Part shown: piece after piece, positions 43,131-51,654 of the stretch
How the letters are laid out: each line of letters begins with the position of its first letter
Numbering within the stretch: the stretch's first letter is position 1
Assembly: GCF_900176515.1 (NCBI RefSeq)
Contig: NZ_FWXV01000001.1
Coordinates: 1,894,699 to 1,958,698, forward strand
Direction: 5' to 3'
Length of the DNA stretch: 64,000 nt
Origin: Kibdelosporangium aridum
Lineage (GTDB): Bacteria > Actinomycetota > Actinomycetes > Mycobacteriales > Pseudonocardiaceae
Notes under the pieces: model-generated
Databases searched by the model: none
Seen by the model: the letters and a program-made list of their open reading frames with translations, nothing else
What the model was told of the DNA's origin: nothing
Program-made: the position numbers and the translations under genes

Positions 43131-44395
43131 CGGTACTCCCGTATTCGCGGAGCCAACCCGAACCACACGGCCAGGGCAGCCACCACAGACAACACCGCGA
43201 TCCCGATGTCCGCCATGCTCAACGCTCCCCTGGCAGACACCGCCTCATCGTGGAACTTGCCCGCGGCACGCGCGATCGCCGTGCCGAGTTCCCGATCGAC
43301 TGTGCCGTACAGCTCACCGGGCACACCGTTGGTAGCCATCTCGATCGCCGTGTCGTAGTCGCCCCTGTCGTCTTGACTACGCAGTTCCCGATGACTGTCC
43401 ACCCAGCCGTGCCACGCGTTGATCGCATTGTCCACTGGCCCAACGGTGTCCGCGCTGGCAGCGGCCTTCGCGTTGGCGAGAAGCCCGCCGTTGAGCTCAT
43501 TGCGCACAAGGACGAAATGGTCTTCGTACGAACGGCCGTTTCCCCTGGCCACCAACGTCAACGCTTCATCGCTGCGGGCTTCCAGGACCTTGATCCGCGC
43601 TTCGGCGAACGCCTTCACCGCGGCAGAACCCTGCTGCTGACTCGTGACACTGTGATCCGCGGCCTTGGCCGTGGCGATGGCGTACCACGAAACCGCGGCC
43701 AGCGCGGCGAGTGTGGCCACCAGCATGCCCGCGTTCAGCACTCGCCGAGTGGTCCGCGTGAGGTAGATCTGCACCGCCACCAGTCCCCCCAGCACGAGAA
43801 ACCCCACGACGAGAAGAGTCCAGCCGACCACACCGGCCTGGTTCTGCGCCTCTTCCAATCGGGTGGTCTCAGCCATGTACAGGCGTTGGGCCAACCGCAA
43901 CATCGTCCCCTGCACCAGGTGCGACGCCTCCCGGATGTACGAGACACCGAGCGGTTGCCCTTGCCGGTTGTAGGCTCGGGCCCGTTCGACCAGCCCGGTG
44001 TACATCGGAAGATATGCCGCCAATTCGGTGACGATCACGGCACTTTCGCCTGTCAGCGAACCAGCTGCCGCTGTGGTCAACGCCGCCGCGGCCTCGGTGA
44101 TGTTGGTCTGGTACCGCTCACGCAACGGCGCCGGTTCCACCCCGCTGACCAGAAACGCGCTCGCGACCGTGGCATTGGCCTCGGACAACGACTGGTAGAT
44201 CTCCACAGCCGCATTGGTCACCTGGCCACTGCCCTCGATGACCTCGGTCAACACCGCCCGCTTGCGCTGAACGTCCAACGCGGCCGCAAGACCCGTGGCC
44301 AGACAGACAAGTACGAGGATGACAAGCAGAACGGTGAGCTGACCTGGTGCCCGACGGCTGAACGTGATCGCCTTCTGTACTCCGCTCGGCGGCAA
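43127..44395 (-). CDS. glnX: GlnX-like membrane sensor
   Basis: A 422-residue membrane protein with four predicted helices: about 20-40 (LTVLLVILVLVCLATGLAAAL), 190-210 (VGWTLLVVGFLVLGGLVAV), 222-242 and 398-415. Between them lie two large helical extracytoplasmic loops resembling chemoreceptor four-helix bundles. This matches GlnX, the partner that in mycobacteria relays GlnH ligand binding to cytosolic PknG. No HAMP or kinase domain is visible. The start is a TTG at 44395 after GAGGGGG; no in-frame ATG or GTG lies nearby. It is the first gene of the operon. Confidence 0.87.
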   Translation of the reverse strand: MPPSGVQKAITFSRRAPGQLTVLLVILVLVCLATGLAAALDVQRKRAVLTEVIEGSGQVTNAAVEIYQSLSEANATVASAFLVSGVEPAPLRERYQTNITEAAAALTTAAAGSLTGESAVIVTELAAYLPMYTGLVERARAYNRQGQPLGVSYIREASHLVQGTMLRLAQRLYMAETTRLEEAQNQAGVVGWTLLVVGFLVLGGLVAVQIYLTRTTRRVLNAGMLVATLAALAAVSWYAIATAKAADHSVTSQQQGSAAVKAFAEARIKVLEARSDEALTLVARGNGRSYEDHFVLVRNELNGGLLANAKAAASADTVGPVDNAINAWHGWVDSHRELRSQDDRGDYDTAIEMATNGVPGELYGTVDRELGTAIARAAGKFHDEAVSARGALSMADIGIAVLSVVAALAVWFGLAPRIREYR

Positions 44396-44533
44396 CCGAC
44401 CCCCTCACGTCACGTGATGCGCACCACATGCATCGGGCATCCGGCTCACGTGTTACGGGGGTTGCGAGTCCGGTTGTGAACCTGCGATCATCGTCGCCAT
44501 GTCTACCCGGAAGGGCGGTTTCGCCCACGCGCG

Positions 44534-45664
44534 ATGAGCGCACGACGGCGGCGCAAGTCCCGCCTCGCAGATAGTCCTCTTGTCTCCGTGGAATTCTGGT
44601 GGCGCGCGATCGACGTGCGCGAAGAATGGTCGGCGCACGCACTTTCCTGCGAACCCGCGGACCGACCGGCCACCGAAGCCACAATCACCGCGTTGTACGC
44701 GATGGCCGACGAACCACGTCCCGAGTTCGTCTGGCTGGACTCCCCCTCGGCGGCGGTGGACGTGCTGCCACCGTCAGGTCCCCTGCAGTTCCCTTCCCCT
44801 GTGGAAAACCGGATCGCGACGCTCCGGTCGGATCTGCGGAGCCGTCTGGACGCCCGGATCGGCCAACATTCCCCGTTCGAGACTTCGAACCCTGTGGCGG
44901 CAGTCGAATCCGGCAGGCCAGCGAAGTCTATTGTGGACCCGCTGGTGCGCGGTGCGTTGCAGCGATCGATCCGGGAATCGGTGGCGGGCTTGATCCGCGC
45001 CGAGATCGGCGGCGTGGAGCTCGGACTGCGCTGGCTCGGCCAGCACGACGTCGACTGGCTCGCGCTTTACGACGTGCACCAACGCATTCTCCACACAGAG
45101 TTCAACCCGCGCGACGTCCTTCAGGTCCAACTATGGTCGACTCTGGCACGTTCATGCGGCTGGTGGTGGGCGCGAGGCAACCAATGCTTCGTCACCGAAC
45201 GCCCGTTGGTCGTCCGCGTGGCCTCAGAACGACTACACAGCGGTTCTGGGCCTGCTGTCGCCTACCCCGACGGCTGGACCGTGCACGCATGGAACGGAAC
45301 CCGCGTTCCCCCATGGGTAATCTCGCAACCGACCGTCTCGGCGATCACGTCCGAACGCAACGTCGAAGTACGACGATGCGCCATCGAGAACCTCGGTTGG
45401 CCCACGTTCATCTCCGAAGCACAGCTGTCGCTCGTAGCGCAGGCAGATGACCCAGGCAACCCAGGATACGCACTGCAGTTGTACGACCTGCCGTACAGCG
45501 GTTCCCGCTTGCTCTTAGCCGTCAACGGATCCGTCGAACGTGACGGCACCCGCCGCCAATACGGCCTGCACGTCCCACCATCGTTTTCCAACCCCATCGA
45601 CGCCGCCGGCTGGACGTATGGGCTCACCGGAGCCCAGTACGCGTCGCTGCAGCGTCGAACCTGA
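44534..45664 (+). CDS. DUF6745 family protein
   Basis: A 376-residue protein of the actinobacterial DUF6745 family: WSAHALSCEPADRPATEATITALYAMADEPRPEFVWLDSP at the N-terminus, and a C-terminal core ARSCGWWWARGNQCFVTERPLVVRVASERLHSGSGPAVAYPDGWTVHAWNGTRVPPWVI. The function is unknown. It has no signal or membrane segment. ATG 44534 is used; a tiny ORF (ATG 44499) overlaps it in ATGA fashion and might be a leader. It is followed after 21 bp by the next small gene, a likely operon partner. Confidence 0.85.
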   Translation: MSARRRRKSRLADSPLVSVEFWWRAIDVREEWSAHALSCEPADRPATEATITALYAMADEPRPEFVWLDSPSAAVDVLPPSGPLQFPSPVENRIATLRSDLRSRLDARIGQHSPFETSNPVAAVESGRPAKSIVDPLVRGALQRSIRESVAGLIRAEIGGVELGLRWLGQHDVDWLALYDVHQRILHTEFNPRDVLQVQLWSTLARSCGWWWARGNQCFVTERPLVVRVASERLHSGSGPAVAYPDGWTVHAWNGTRVPPWVISQPTVSAITSERNVEVRRCAIENLGWPTFISEAQLSLVAQADDPGNPGYALQLYDLPYSGSRLLLAVNGSVERDGTRRQYGLHVPPSFSNPIDAAGWTYGLTGAQYASLQRRT

Positions 45665-45685
45665 ACTTCTTGAAGGTGATCACTC

Positions 45686-46147
45686 ATGCAATTGGCTGAA
45701 CTGCTTTCCCGGACTGGTCTTGACGTGCTCTCGCACCTGTCTCGGTCGGTGACTGTGCCCGTGATCGACGGGTTGCAGGCGCAGGGTGACTTGATCGTCA
45801 TTCCGGCGGGTTTCGTTCCTCAGATCCGCATGTCGTGGTTTGGCGCGCGGGATGTCCCGCCTGGCGGCGTGGAGCTGGTTCGGGGTGTTGCGGGCAACAA
45901 CCCGCATACTCTCGTGGCCGATCCCGGCACTTGTCAGTGGACGCGGGGCGTGCATGATTCCCAGCGGCTGGGTGTCGCGGCTTTCGTGAACACGGCTCCG
46001 GTGTATTTGATCCACCCTGAGCACGGCGGCACGGGTGTGGCTCCGGGCACTTGGGTTGTGCGTCGGCAGCGGGAGTCGTTCAACGGGTCTATGGGTCCGT
46101 CTGAGAACTTCGGCTTCGCTGGCCGGACTGTGCTGGTTGCGGATTAG
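45686..46147 (+). CDS. Conserved hypothetical protein next to DUF6745
   Basis: A 153-residue soluble protein (MQLAELLSRTGLDVLSHLSRSV...), rich in beta-type residues, for which I recognise no family. Its GATCACTC leader has AAGGTG upstream of the ATG. Co-directional and 21 bp after the DUF6745 gene, so probably co-expressed. More T-ending codons than the neighbours are visible (GTT, CCT, CGT), as in the CopD/CtaG gene further on. Confidence 0.75.
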   Translation: MQLAELLSRTGLDVLSHLSRSVTVPVIDGLQAQGDLIVIPAGFVPQIRMSWFGARDVPPGGVELVRGVAGNNPHTLVADPGTCQWTRGVHDSQRLGVAAFVNTAPVYLIHPEHGGTGVAPGTWVVRRQRESFNGSMGPSENFGFAGRTVLVAD

Positions 46148-46793
46148 TCGGTGTGGCTGGAGGCTCGCTTGATGTGGCGGGCCTCCCCGGCCTGGGCGGC
46201 CTCCGGCGACAGGGCCACCTGTGGTGCATCGCCTGGACCTACCAGGTTTCCTGCGGCCAGGGCCTCCCCTACCCAATGCCGACGGTCGCCCGCCCCGAGG
46301 CCAGCCAATAACCCACCACCCGTGACATGAACACCCGGAACCACCTGGTTGCCCGCGTCTCCCGCTCCCACCCAACACGCGCGGTCTCCGATCCCGAAGC
46401 CCAGCTGACCCACCGTGGTGCAACGCCCATAGTTACCCGCGTCACCTATCCTTTAGCCGACGTCCAGCCCGAAGCCTGCCAATAGACCACCGTGGTGCAA
46501 CGTTCCAGTCACTGCGACGGCCTCGTCCGCTCCCCTATCGGACATCCAGCGGCTTGCGGCGGGCCTCCCCTGGTTTTGCCCGCATCCCGACCCGGCCTAG
46601 GCGGCCTCCGGCCCCCGATTGCCAGCTTACCCAGCGGGTCCGACAACCTCCGGCGCCGAAGATCCACAACTCCCGATCTATCCACATCGGCCCGTAATCC
46701 ACAGTCGCGCCAACGCACACCTCCCCCACCCCTCCCTCACTGCAATAGCCTTGAATCAGGGGCCCCTTGTCCGATCGGGGCTTTCGTAGCCTA
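46148..46793. repeat. Non-coding region with degenerate repeats
   Basis: A 650-bp region with related blocks. The pair CCCGAAGC...CACCGTGGTGCAACG occurs at 46393-46425 and 46468-46502. The pair GGCGGGCCTCCCC...GGCGGCCTCCGG occurs at 46176-46206 and 46558-46611. A third element, CCAGCCAATAACCCACC (near 46301-46317), echoes CCTGCCAATAGACCACC (near 46476). On the minus strand these read as Gly-rich peptide fragments, such as GGLLAGLGAGDRRHWVG, interrupted by stops. It looks like a decayed tandemly repeated coding sequence. No convincing gene remains. Confidence 0.6.
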
Positions 46794-46843
46794 TTTCGTC
46801 ACAGTGGAATTAACATTGGCCGTAGTCCTAGATGCAGTGGGCG
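46794..46843 (+). promoter_or_regulatory. Conserved intergenic element, copy C
   Basis: TTTCGTCACA (46794-46803), a 17-bp spacer, CGTAGTCCT (46821-46829), then AGATGCAGT. An additional TTTCGT lies at 46782-46787. It stands about 65 bp upstream of the CopD/CtaG gene, a good promoter distance. See copies A and B. Confidence 0.55.
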
Positions 46844-46893
46844 GCGGGTGCATACGGGGGCAGCGGGGTCACTGGGGCCTCTAGGATCCGCGC

Positions 46894-48606
46894 GTGCGCG
46901 TTTCTCCGAAGACTGGTGCCCTGCTTGGGATCGGGACGGTCGTTGCCTGTCTTGTCGCGGTCGGGTTGCTGTCGGTCACCGGGAACGATTTCACCGTCGC
47001 GGGGTTGCGTGGCACGGACCTTTACGCCAGCTACGGACTCCCTGTGGTGCGAGTGCTTGCGGAGTTGGGCGCCGTTGTCTGTGTGGGCGGGCTGCTGTTC
47101 TCTGGGTTTCTGTTGCCGGAGCCGCACCGTGTCCCGATCAGGATCTCCGGGTGGGCGGCTGTTTTGTGGGCTGTGGCCGCGCTTTTGTCCGTTCCGTTCA
47201 CCTTGGCCGATGTTTATGCCCGGCCGTTGAGCTACTTCATGGACTTCGGCCGTCTGCTCGAGATCGCCTTCGCCGTCGAGCCGACGAGAGCCTGGATGTT
47301 GACGGCGTTGATTGGCGCTGTGATAGCCGGAGCATCGACTCGCATAACTACCCAGCGGGCCACCAGAGGGCTGCTCGGGTTGGCGTTGTTCGGGTTGGTT
47401 CCTGTTGCCTCAAGCGGACATTCGTCCAGCGGTGGCGATCACGACTGGGCGACGGCAAGCCTCTTGATACATCTCGTAGCCGCTGCCTTGTGGGTTGGCG
47501 GGCTCATTGCTGTTGTGGCGTACTGCAAAGGTGAGCATCTCACCACAGCCGTCACCCGTTTTTCGACCCTCGCGTTGTGGTGCTGGATCGCTCTGGCCGC
47601 CTCCGGGGTGATCAACGCGCTTGTGCGGGTCAAGTTGCCGAACCTCTTCACTACCTCATACGGCGTGCTCGTTGTCGCGAAGCTCGGCGCACTTCTGATC
47701 CTCGGTGTGTTCGGTTACTTCCAGCGGCAGCGCGGCGTGCGGGAAGTCGTCAAGCACGGCACCGGGCGTGCGCTGATGAAACTTGGCGCCGTCGAGGTTT
47801 TGATGATGCTCATGACGATCGGGCTTGCGGCCGCTCTCGCCCGCACTCCCCCGCCCGATCACAACGAGATCGTGCCCACCGTTGAGCTCAAGCTCGGGTA
47901 TGTCCTCAGTGGACCGGCCGACGTCGGCCGGATCCTCACTGACTGGCGGTTCGATCTTCTTCTTGGCACCGCCGCGATCGTGCTCGCGGTGATGTACTGG
48001 CGATCGCGAGCCTGGGTCGCGGGATGTGTGGCCATCGTCATCGCGACGTCGTCCGGGATTGGGCGTTACGCTCCCGCGGTCTTCAGCGTCGACGTGGTCA
48101 GCACGATGATCCTCGCTATTGGTGCTCCTATCCTTCTGGCGCGAGGGATACCGCAGAGGTATCGCGTGCTGCTGCACCCGATCGCTGCCACTGTTCTGTT
48201 CAGCAGTTCCTTCTATCTCGTGTACTTCACGGGCGTGTTCGAGTGGTCGCTTGATCAGCCTGTTGTGCGCGCGGGCATTCACCTGTGGTTTCTGCTCGCC
48301 GGGCTCGCGTTCTTCCTGACCGCGTTCGCACCCGAGGTTCCGCTCAAAACGAGGCGGCTCATGGTGTTCGCGGCGTTGGCTACTCAGTCGGTGTTCGCGG
48401 GCGCCTTGCTCATCCAGGACCATCCGATCGGTGAGCAGTTCTACCGGTCGCTGAAGTTGCCGTGGGCTTCCGATCTCCTTGCTTCCCAGCAGCTCGGCGG
48501 CGCCGTCGCGATCGGGTTCGGTGTTGTCCCGCTTCTGGTTGCCGCCCTTTTCCTGGTGGTCACGCCTCAGCTGGCAAAGGAACGCGAACTGACTTCGATC
48601 CCCTGA
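46894..48606 (+). CDS. CopD domain/cytochrome c oxidase assembly (CtaG) membrane protein
   Basis: A 570-residue polytopic membrane protein combining a CopD-like N-terminal half and a CtaG-like (DUF1404-type caa3 assembly) C-terminal half. About 15 hydrophobic stretches are visible. His residues in SSGHSSSGGDHDWATASLLIHL and in YLVYFTGVFEWSLDQPVVRAGIHLW could bind copper. The likely role is copper uptake or delivery for cytochrome oxidase assembly. It starts with GTG 46894 and uses more C/G-poor codons than its surroundings. Its 3' end overlaps the convergent DUF6510 gene by 47 bp. Confidence 0.88.
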   Translation: MRVSPKTGALLGIGTVVACLVAVGLLSVTGNDFTVAGLRGTDLYASYGLPVVRVLAELGAVVCVGGLLFSGFLLPEPHRVPIRISGWAAVLWAVAALLSVPFTLADVYARPLSYFMDFGRLLEIAFAVEPTRAWMLTALIGAVIAGASTRITTQRATRGLLGLALFGLVPVASSGHSSSGGDHDWATASLLIHLVAAALWVGGLIAVVAYCKGEHLTTAVTRFSTLALWCWIALAASGVINALVRVKLPNLFTTSYGVLVVAKLGALLILGVFGYFQRQRGVREVVKHGTGRALMKLGAVEVLMMLMTIGLAAALARTPPPDHNEIVPTVELKLGYVLSGPADVGRILTDWRFDLLLGTAAIVLAVMYWRSRAWVAGCVAIVIATSSGIGRYAPAVFSVDVVSTMILAIGAPILLARGIPQRYRVLLHPIAATVLFSSSFYLVYFTGVFEWSLDQPVVRAGIHLWFLLAGLAFFLTAFAPEVPLKTRRLMVFAALATQSVFAGALLIQDHPIGEQFYRSLKLPWASDLLASQQLGGAVAIGFGVVPLLVAALFLVVTPQLAKERELTSIP

Positions 48607-48811
48607 GATCCAGCCAGATCTCCGTGTCCGTCCGCACCATCCGGGCGGTGATCTCGCCGCAGCCCGCACAGCGCACCACGATCCCCGGGCCTGAGTCGTA
48701 GACGTGGTGCTCGGCGAACGGGCCCAGCTGACCGCATGACGCACAGGTCAGCTTGAGCACCGAGACGTCGAAGCCGAGAGCTGCCGCGACCGCGTTGCCA
48801 TCGACGTGCAT
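48560..48811 (-). CDS. DUF6510 family zinc-ribbon protein
   Basis: A small protein of about 83 residues: DGNAVAAALGFDVSVLKLTCASCGQLGPFAEHHVY, then VVRCAGCGEITARMVRTDTEIWLDLRG. Two CxxC pairs form a zinc ribbon. It is found with sulfite-oxidase-like and ferredoxin-reductase genes in actinobacteria. ATG 48811 sits 6 bp after GGAGG; ATG 48817 would overlap the reductase stop (ATGA). It is the third gene of the operon. Confidence 0.87.
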   Translation of the reverse strand: MHVDGNAVAAALGFDVSVLKLTCASCGQLGPFAEHHVYDSGPGIVVRCAGCGEITARMVRTDTEIWLDLRGSKSVRVPLPAEA

Positions 48812-48813
48812 TG

Positions 48814-49527
48814 TCATCCTCCGGATGGGCCGAATCGTTCGGTACGGATCGTGCCCGGGTCGTATCCGCCGTCCACGAGCATCTTCGCCACTGCTTCGAC
48901 AAAGCCGGTCGGCCCGCAGACATACGTCCGGGCACCCGCGTCAGCGGGCCACAACGTCGCGAGATCCGCAGGTCCGACGCGGCCGGCCGGTCGCCCGGAA
49001 GGCGACGTGGCTCGCGTGTAGATCCTGGTGACCTCGATGTCGTGCTTGCCGAGTTCTTCCGCGTAGTACTCATCCGCGGGCCCGCGCACCGAGTAGAGCA
49101 GTCTGAACCCGGCATCGTTGCCTGCCTGCGTGCGGGCTCGGATCATCGCCATCAGCGGTACGATCCCGGACCCGCCCGCGACCAGTGACACCGGTGTGTC
49201 CATGGCGGGCTGCCAGGTGAACCAGCCGCCGATCGGACCGCGCAGTTCGATCACGTCGTCCAGCATCAGGTCCTGCACCAGGAACGGCGAAACCTCGCCG
49301 TCCGGCACTTCCTGGACCATGATCTCGATCCGGTCGTCGTCCGGCGGCGCGGCCAGCGAATAGCTGCGCTGCGTGCTGTAGCCGTCCTCGGCGGTGAGCC
49401 GGACGTCGATGTGCTGGCCCGCCAAGTGTCCTGGCCAGTCGGGCACGTCGAACACGATCGTGCGAGATGTCGGGGTTTCCACCCGGATGTCCGCGACAGT
49501 TCCGGGCAACCAGCGCAGCATCATCAT
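48814..49527 (-). CDS. Ferredoxin-NADP reductase-like FAD oxidoreductase
   Basis: A 237-residue FNR-type flavoprotein without an iron-sulfur domain. The FAD motif is GYSTQRSYSLAAPPDDDRIEI (RxYS). The NAD(P) phosphate loop is VSLVAGGSGIVPLMAMIRA, and the C-terminal nicotinamide motif is TYVCGPTGFVEAVAKML. It presumably passes electrons to or from the sulfite-oxidase-like partner. The ATG at 49527 overlaps the partner's stop by one base, giving tight coupling. Confidence 0.92.
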   Translation of the reverse strand: MMMLRWLPGTVADIRVETPTSRTIVFDVPDWPGHLAGQHIDVRLTAEDGYSTQRSYSLAAPPDDDRIEIMVQEVPDGEVSPFLVQDLMLDDVIELRGPIGGWFTWQPAMDTPVSLVAGGSGIVPLMAMIRARTQAGNDAGFRLLYSVRGPADEYYAEELGKHDIEVTRIYTRATSPSGRPAGRVGPADLATLWPADAGARTYVCGPTGFVEAVAKMLVDGGYDPGTIRTERFGPSGG

Positions 49528-50123
49528 CAGTCGCCCGTGTACCGCTGCTCGCGCCACGGGTCACCGTAGTTGTGGTACCCGAGGGTCTCCCAGAATCCGG
49601 GTTCGTCGTGGTCGCTCAAGTCGAGCCCCTTCACCCACTTCGCCGACTTCCAGAAGTACAGGTGCGGCACCAGCAGCCGGACCGGGCCGCCGTGCTCCGG
49701 CGTCAGGTCCTCGCCTTCGAAGCCGTACACGAGCCACGCCTTGCCGTCGAGCATGTCCTCGACCGGCAGGTTCGTGGTGTAGCCGCCGTATGAGTGGACA
49801 ACGGCGTAGTCAGCGCCCGTGTCGACCGCGTCGAAGAGCACGTCCAGCGATACGCCCTGCCAGCTGGTGTGCAGTTTCGACCACTTCGTCACGCAGTGGA
49901 TGTCGACAGTCGGCTGCTCGCTGGGCAGGGCCTGCAGGTCACGCCACATCCAGGTGTGCTTCGCACCCGCTTCGGTGGTGATCGTGAACTGCCAGGCGTC
50001 GGTTGTGATCCGGGGCGTCGGTCCCGCCGACAGGACCGGGAAATCGCGCGTGAGGTACTGGCCAGGGGGCAAATCGGGTGCGGAGTCCCGTCTGCCCCGG
50101 AAGCCCCGGGTCACGATGCTCAT
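49527..50123 (-). CDS. Sulfite oxidase-like molybdopterin oxidoreductase
   Basis: A 198-residue compact molybdopterin enzyme (oxidoreductase_molyb). Cys77 in TVDIHCVTKWSKL would ligate molybdenum, with YGGYTTNLPVEDMLDGKAWLVYGFEGEDLTPEHGGPVRLLVP as the family core. It has no signal peptide or heme domain, so it works in the cytosol. It is the first gene of the oxidoreductase-reductase-DUF6510 operon. The physiological substrate of such short proteins is unknown. Confidence 0.93.
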   Translation of the reverse strand: MSIVTRGFRGRRDSAPDLPPGQYLTRDFPVLSAGPTPRITTDAWQFTITTEAGAKHTWMWRDLQALPSEQPTVDIHCVTKWSKLHTSWQGVSLDVLFDAVDTGADYAVVHSYGGYTTNLPVEDMLDGKAWLVYGFEGEDLTPEHGGPVRLLVPHLYFWKSAKWVKGLDLSDHDEPGFWETLGYHNYGDPWREQRYTGD

Positions 50124-50170
50124 GCGTGCATTGTGGTTACTACCCGGGCTGACCGCCAGAGCACGGCGGA

Positions 50171-50590
50171 TCAGTACTCGCGCGGGTCCACCAGGTGCAC
50201 GGCCGCTTCCTCGGCCGAGGCCGCGCCGCCGTCGATGCCCACGTCCGAGGCGTAGAGCTCCGCGTCGGTGTCCGCTCCGAAGCCTTCGTCCTGCGCCACG
50301 AGACGGCCGGCCCGGAAGTCGCCCACCTCGTCGTCGATCAGTTCGCCGTCGGTGTCCCGCGCGTCGCCGAGATCGTCGTCATCGGCGTCATAGGACACGT
50401 CCGGTTCCTCGCGGGCGAGCCGGTCGCCGAAGCTCACCCCTTCGTCGAGGATCGGCGCCTTCTCCGGCGGCGAGTAACCCTCGTCGTACGCGTTCCGGTC
50501 GTCCAATGTGTCCTCAGGGTCGAGGATTCCGGTGTCGGCGTTGTCTTGGGTGTCGTTGTCCACGGGCGTTACTGTACGCCCGGCCGTCAT
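50171..50590 (-). CDS. DUF5709 family acidic protein
   Basis: A protein of 139 residues, strongly acidic and largely unstructured, with the DUF5709 core ILDPEDTLDDRNAYDEGYSPPEKAP and repeated DD/DE runs. Its function is unknown. ATG 50590 is the longest start; GTG 50563 (DNDTQDNADTGILDP) is equally possible. It is separated by 47 bp from the sulfite-oxidase-like gene and probably transcribed on its own. Confidence 0.85.
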   Translation of the reverse strand: MTAGRTVTPVDNDTQDNADTGILDPEDTLDDRNAYDEGYSPPEKAPILDEGVSFGDRLAREEPDVSYDADDDDLGDARDTDGELIDDEVGDFRAGRLVAQDEGFGADTDAELYASDVGIDGGAASAEEAAVHLVDPREY

Positions 50591-50702
50591 TCAGATACAT
50601 GAACTGTTGTCAAGTGGTTGAACAAACAGGGAACTTGGCCCTACCGTTCTGACCTGTGCGCCGCCGCCAACGGGTCCCTGCCCGCGCGTTGGAAGGAATC
50701 GC

Positions 50703-51509
50703 ATGTCCCTGCACAGTTCCCGGCTGAGCAAGGCGATCGTCGCCTGCGTGGCCATGGCCGGCCTCATTTCGGTGAGTGTCCCGGCCGCACAAGCCGCGCC
50801 AGCGCCCTGGTCCGGAACGTTCTCCGGCTTCAACTCGTCCTCGTGGCGATCGAGCTGGGGAATCGACGGCCGTGGCGAATTCGGGTCCGGCAACATGAAG
50901 GCATCCGGCGCCACGCTGGATGTCAAGTACGGCAAGGGTTCCTCCGCGCCCTCGTGCACCAACTGCCCGACAAGCGGAGGTGGTCAGTTCTACCAGGACC
51001 TCGGCAAGATCGGCCGGTCCGACCTGCGCAACGCCACCACGTTGTACTTCCGCTACCGGGTCCGGTTCCCCAGCAACTTCGACTGGGGCCTCGGCGGGAA
51101 ACTGCCCGGCCTCTACGGCGGGGAACCCGGACAGGCCAGCGGTGGCAACCACGGAAACGCGTGGTCCACGCGGTTCATGTTCCGTAACGGCAGCAAAGGC
51201 GAGGTCTACGTCTACACACCTGGTGGCAGCGGATACGGCCGGGACGTCGGTCTCGGTTCGTGGAGTTTCGCCGCCGACAACCAGACTCACACGATCGAGC
51301 AGGCGGTGAACCGGTCAACCGGCCAGATCACTGTCTGGTATGACAACCGGCAGGTGCTCTCGGTGCGCGAGGCACCGAACATCGCGTCGATCCCCTTCAA
51401 GGGCGTGTTCTTCTCGACGTTCTTCGGTGGACACGACACCAGCTGGGGACCCAAGTGGGAAGTGCACGCGTACTTCTCGGACTTCTCGGTCAGTACGACA
51501 AAGCACTGA
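50703..51509 (+). CDS. Secreted polysaccharide lyase, PL14-like
   Basis: A 268-residue exported protein with signal peptide ending PAAQAAP (about 32). The beta-jelly roll core contains RYRVRFPSNFDWGLGGKLPGLYGG, STRFMFRNGSKGEVYVY, IEQAVNRSTGQITVWYDNRQVL and VFFSTFFGGHDTSWGP, the pattern of PL14-like lyases acting on uronate polysaccharides. ATG 50703 follows a GGAAGG box. A large hairpin follows. Substrate, such as alginate or glucuronan, is not determinable. Confidence 0.85.
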   Translation: MSLHSSRLSKAIVACVAMAGLISVSVPAAQAAPAPWSGTFSGFNSSSWRSSWGIDGRGEFGSGNMKASGATLDVKYGKGSSAPSCTNCPTSGGGQFYQDLGKIGRSDLRNATTLYFRYRVRFPSNFDWGLGGKLPGLYGGEPGQASGGNHGNAWSTRFMFRNGSKGEVYVYTPGGSGYGRDVGLGSWSFAADNQTHTIEQAVNRSTGQITVWYDNRQVLSVREAPNIASIPFKGVFFSTFFGGHDTSWGPKWEVHAYFSDFSVSTTKH

Positions 51510-51523
51510 CCGCATAAACCCTT

Positions 51524-51564
51524 GACGGGCGTCCCGCCCTGGCTGACATGGGCGGGCGCCCGTC
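51524..51564. terminator. Large hairpin terminator
   Basis: GACGGGCGTCCCGCCC (51524-51539) pairs with GGGCGGGCGCCCGTC (51550-51564) with one bulge and a 10-nt loop, just after the lyase stop. Confidence 0.7.
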
Positions 51565-51654
51565 GAGGCCGCATCGCCGCTTGGTCCCTATCGGACGGAC
51601 CAGTGCCGGAGACCCCTACCACTGACTTGATCATCCTCTTCGGACCTCACGCAC

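Noticed and set aside
46144..46413. 89-codon minus-strand ORF in the repeat region
   Set aside because: Gly-rich and part of the degenerate repeat; upstream copies are broken by stops, with no ribosome binding site. Kept as a repeat relic, not a gene.
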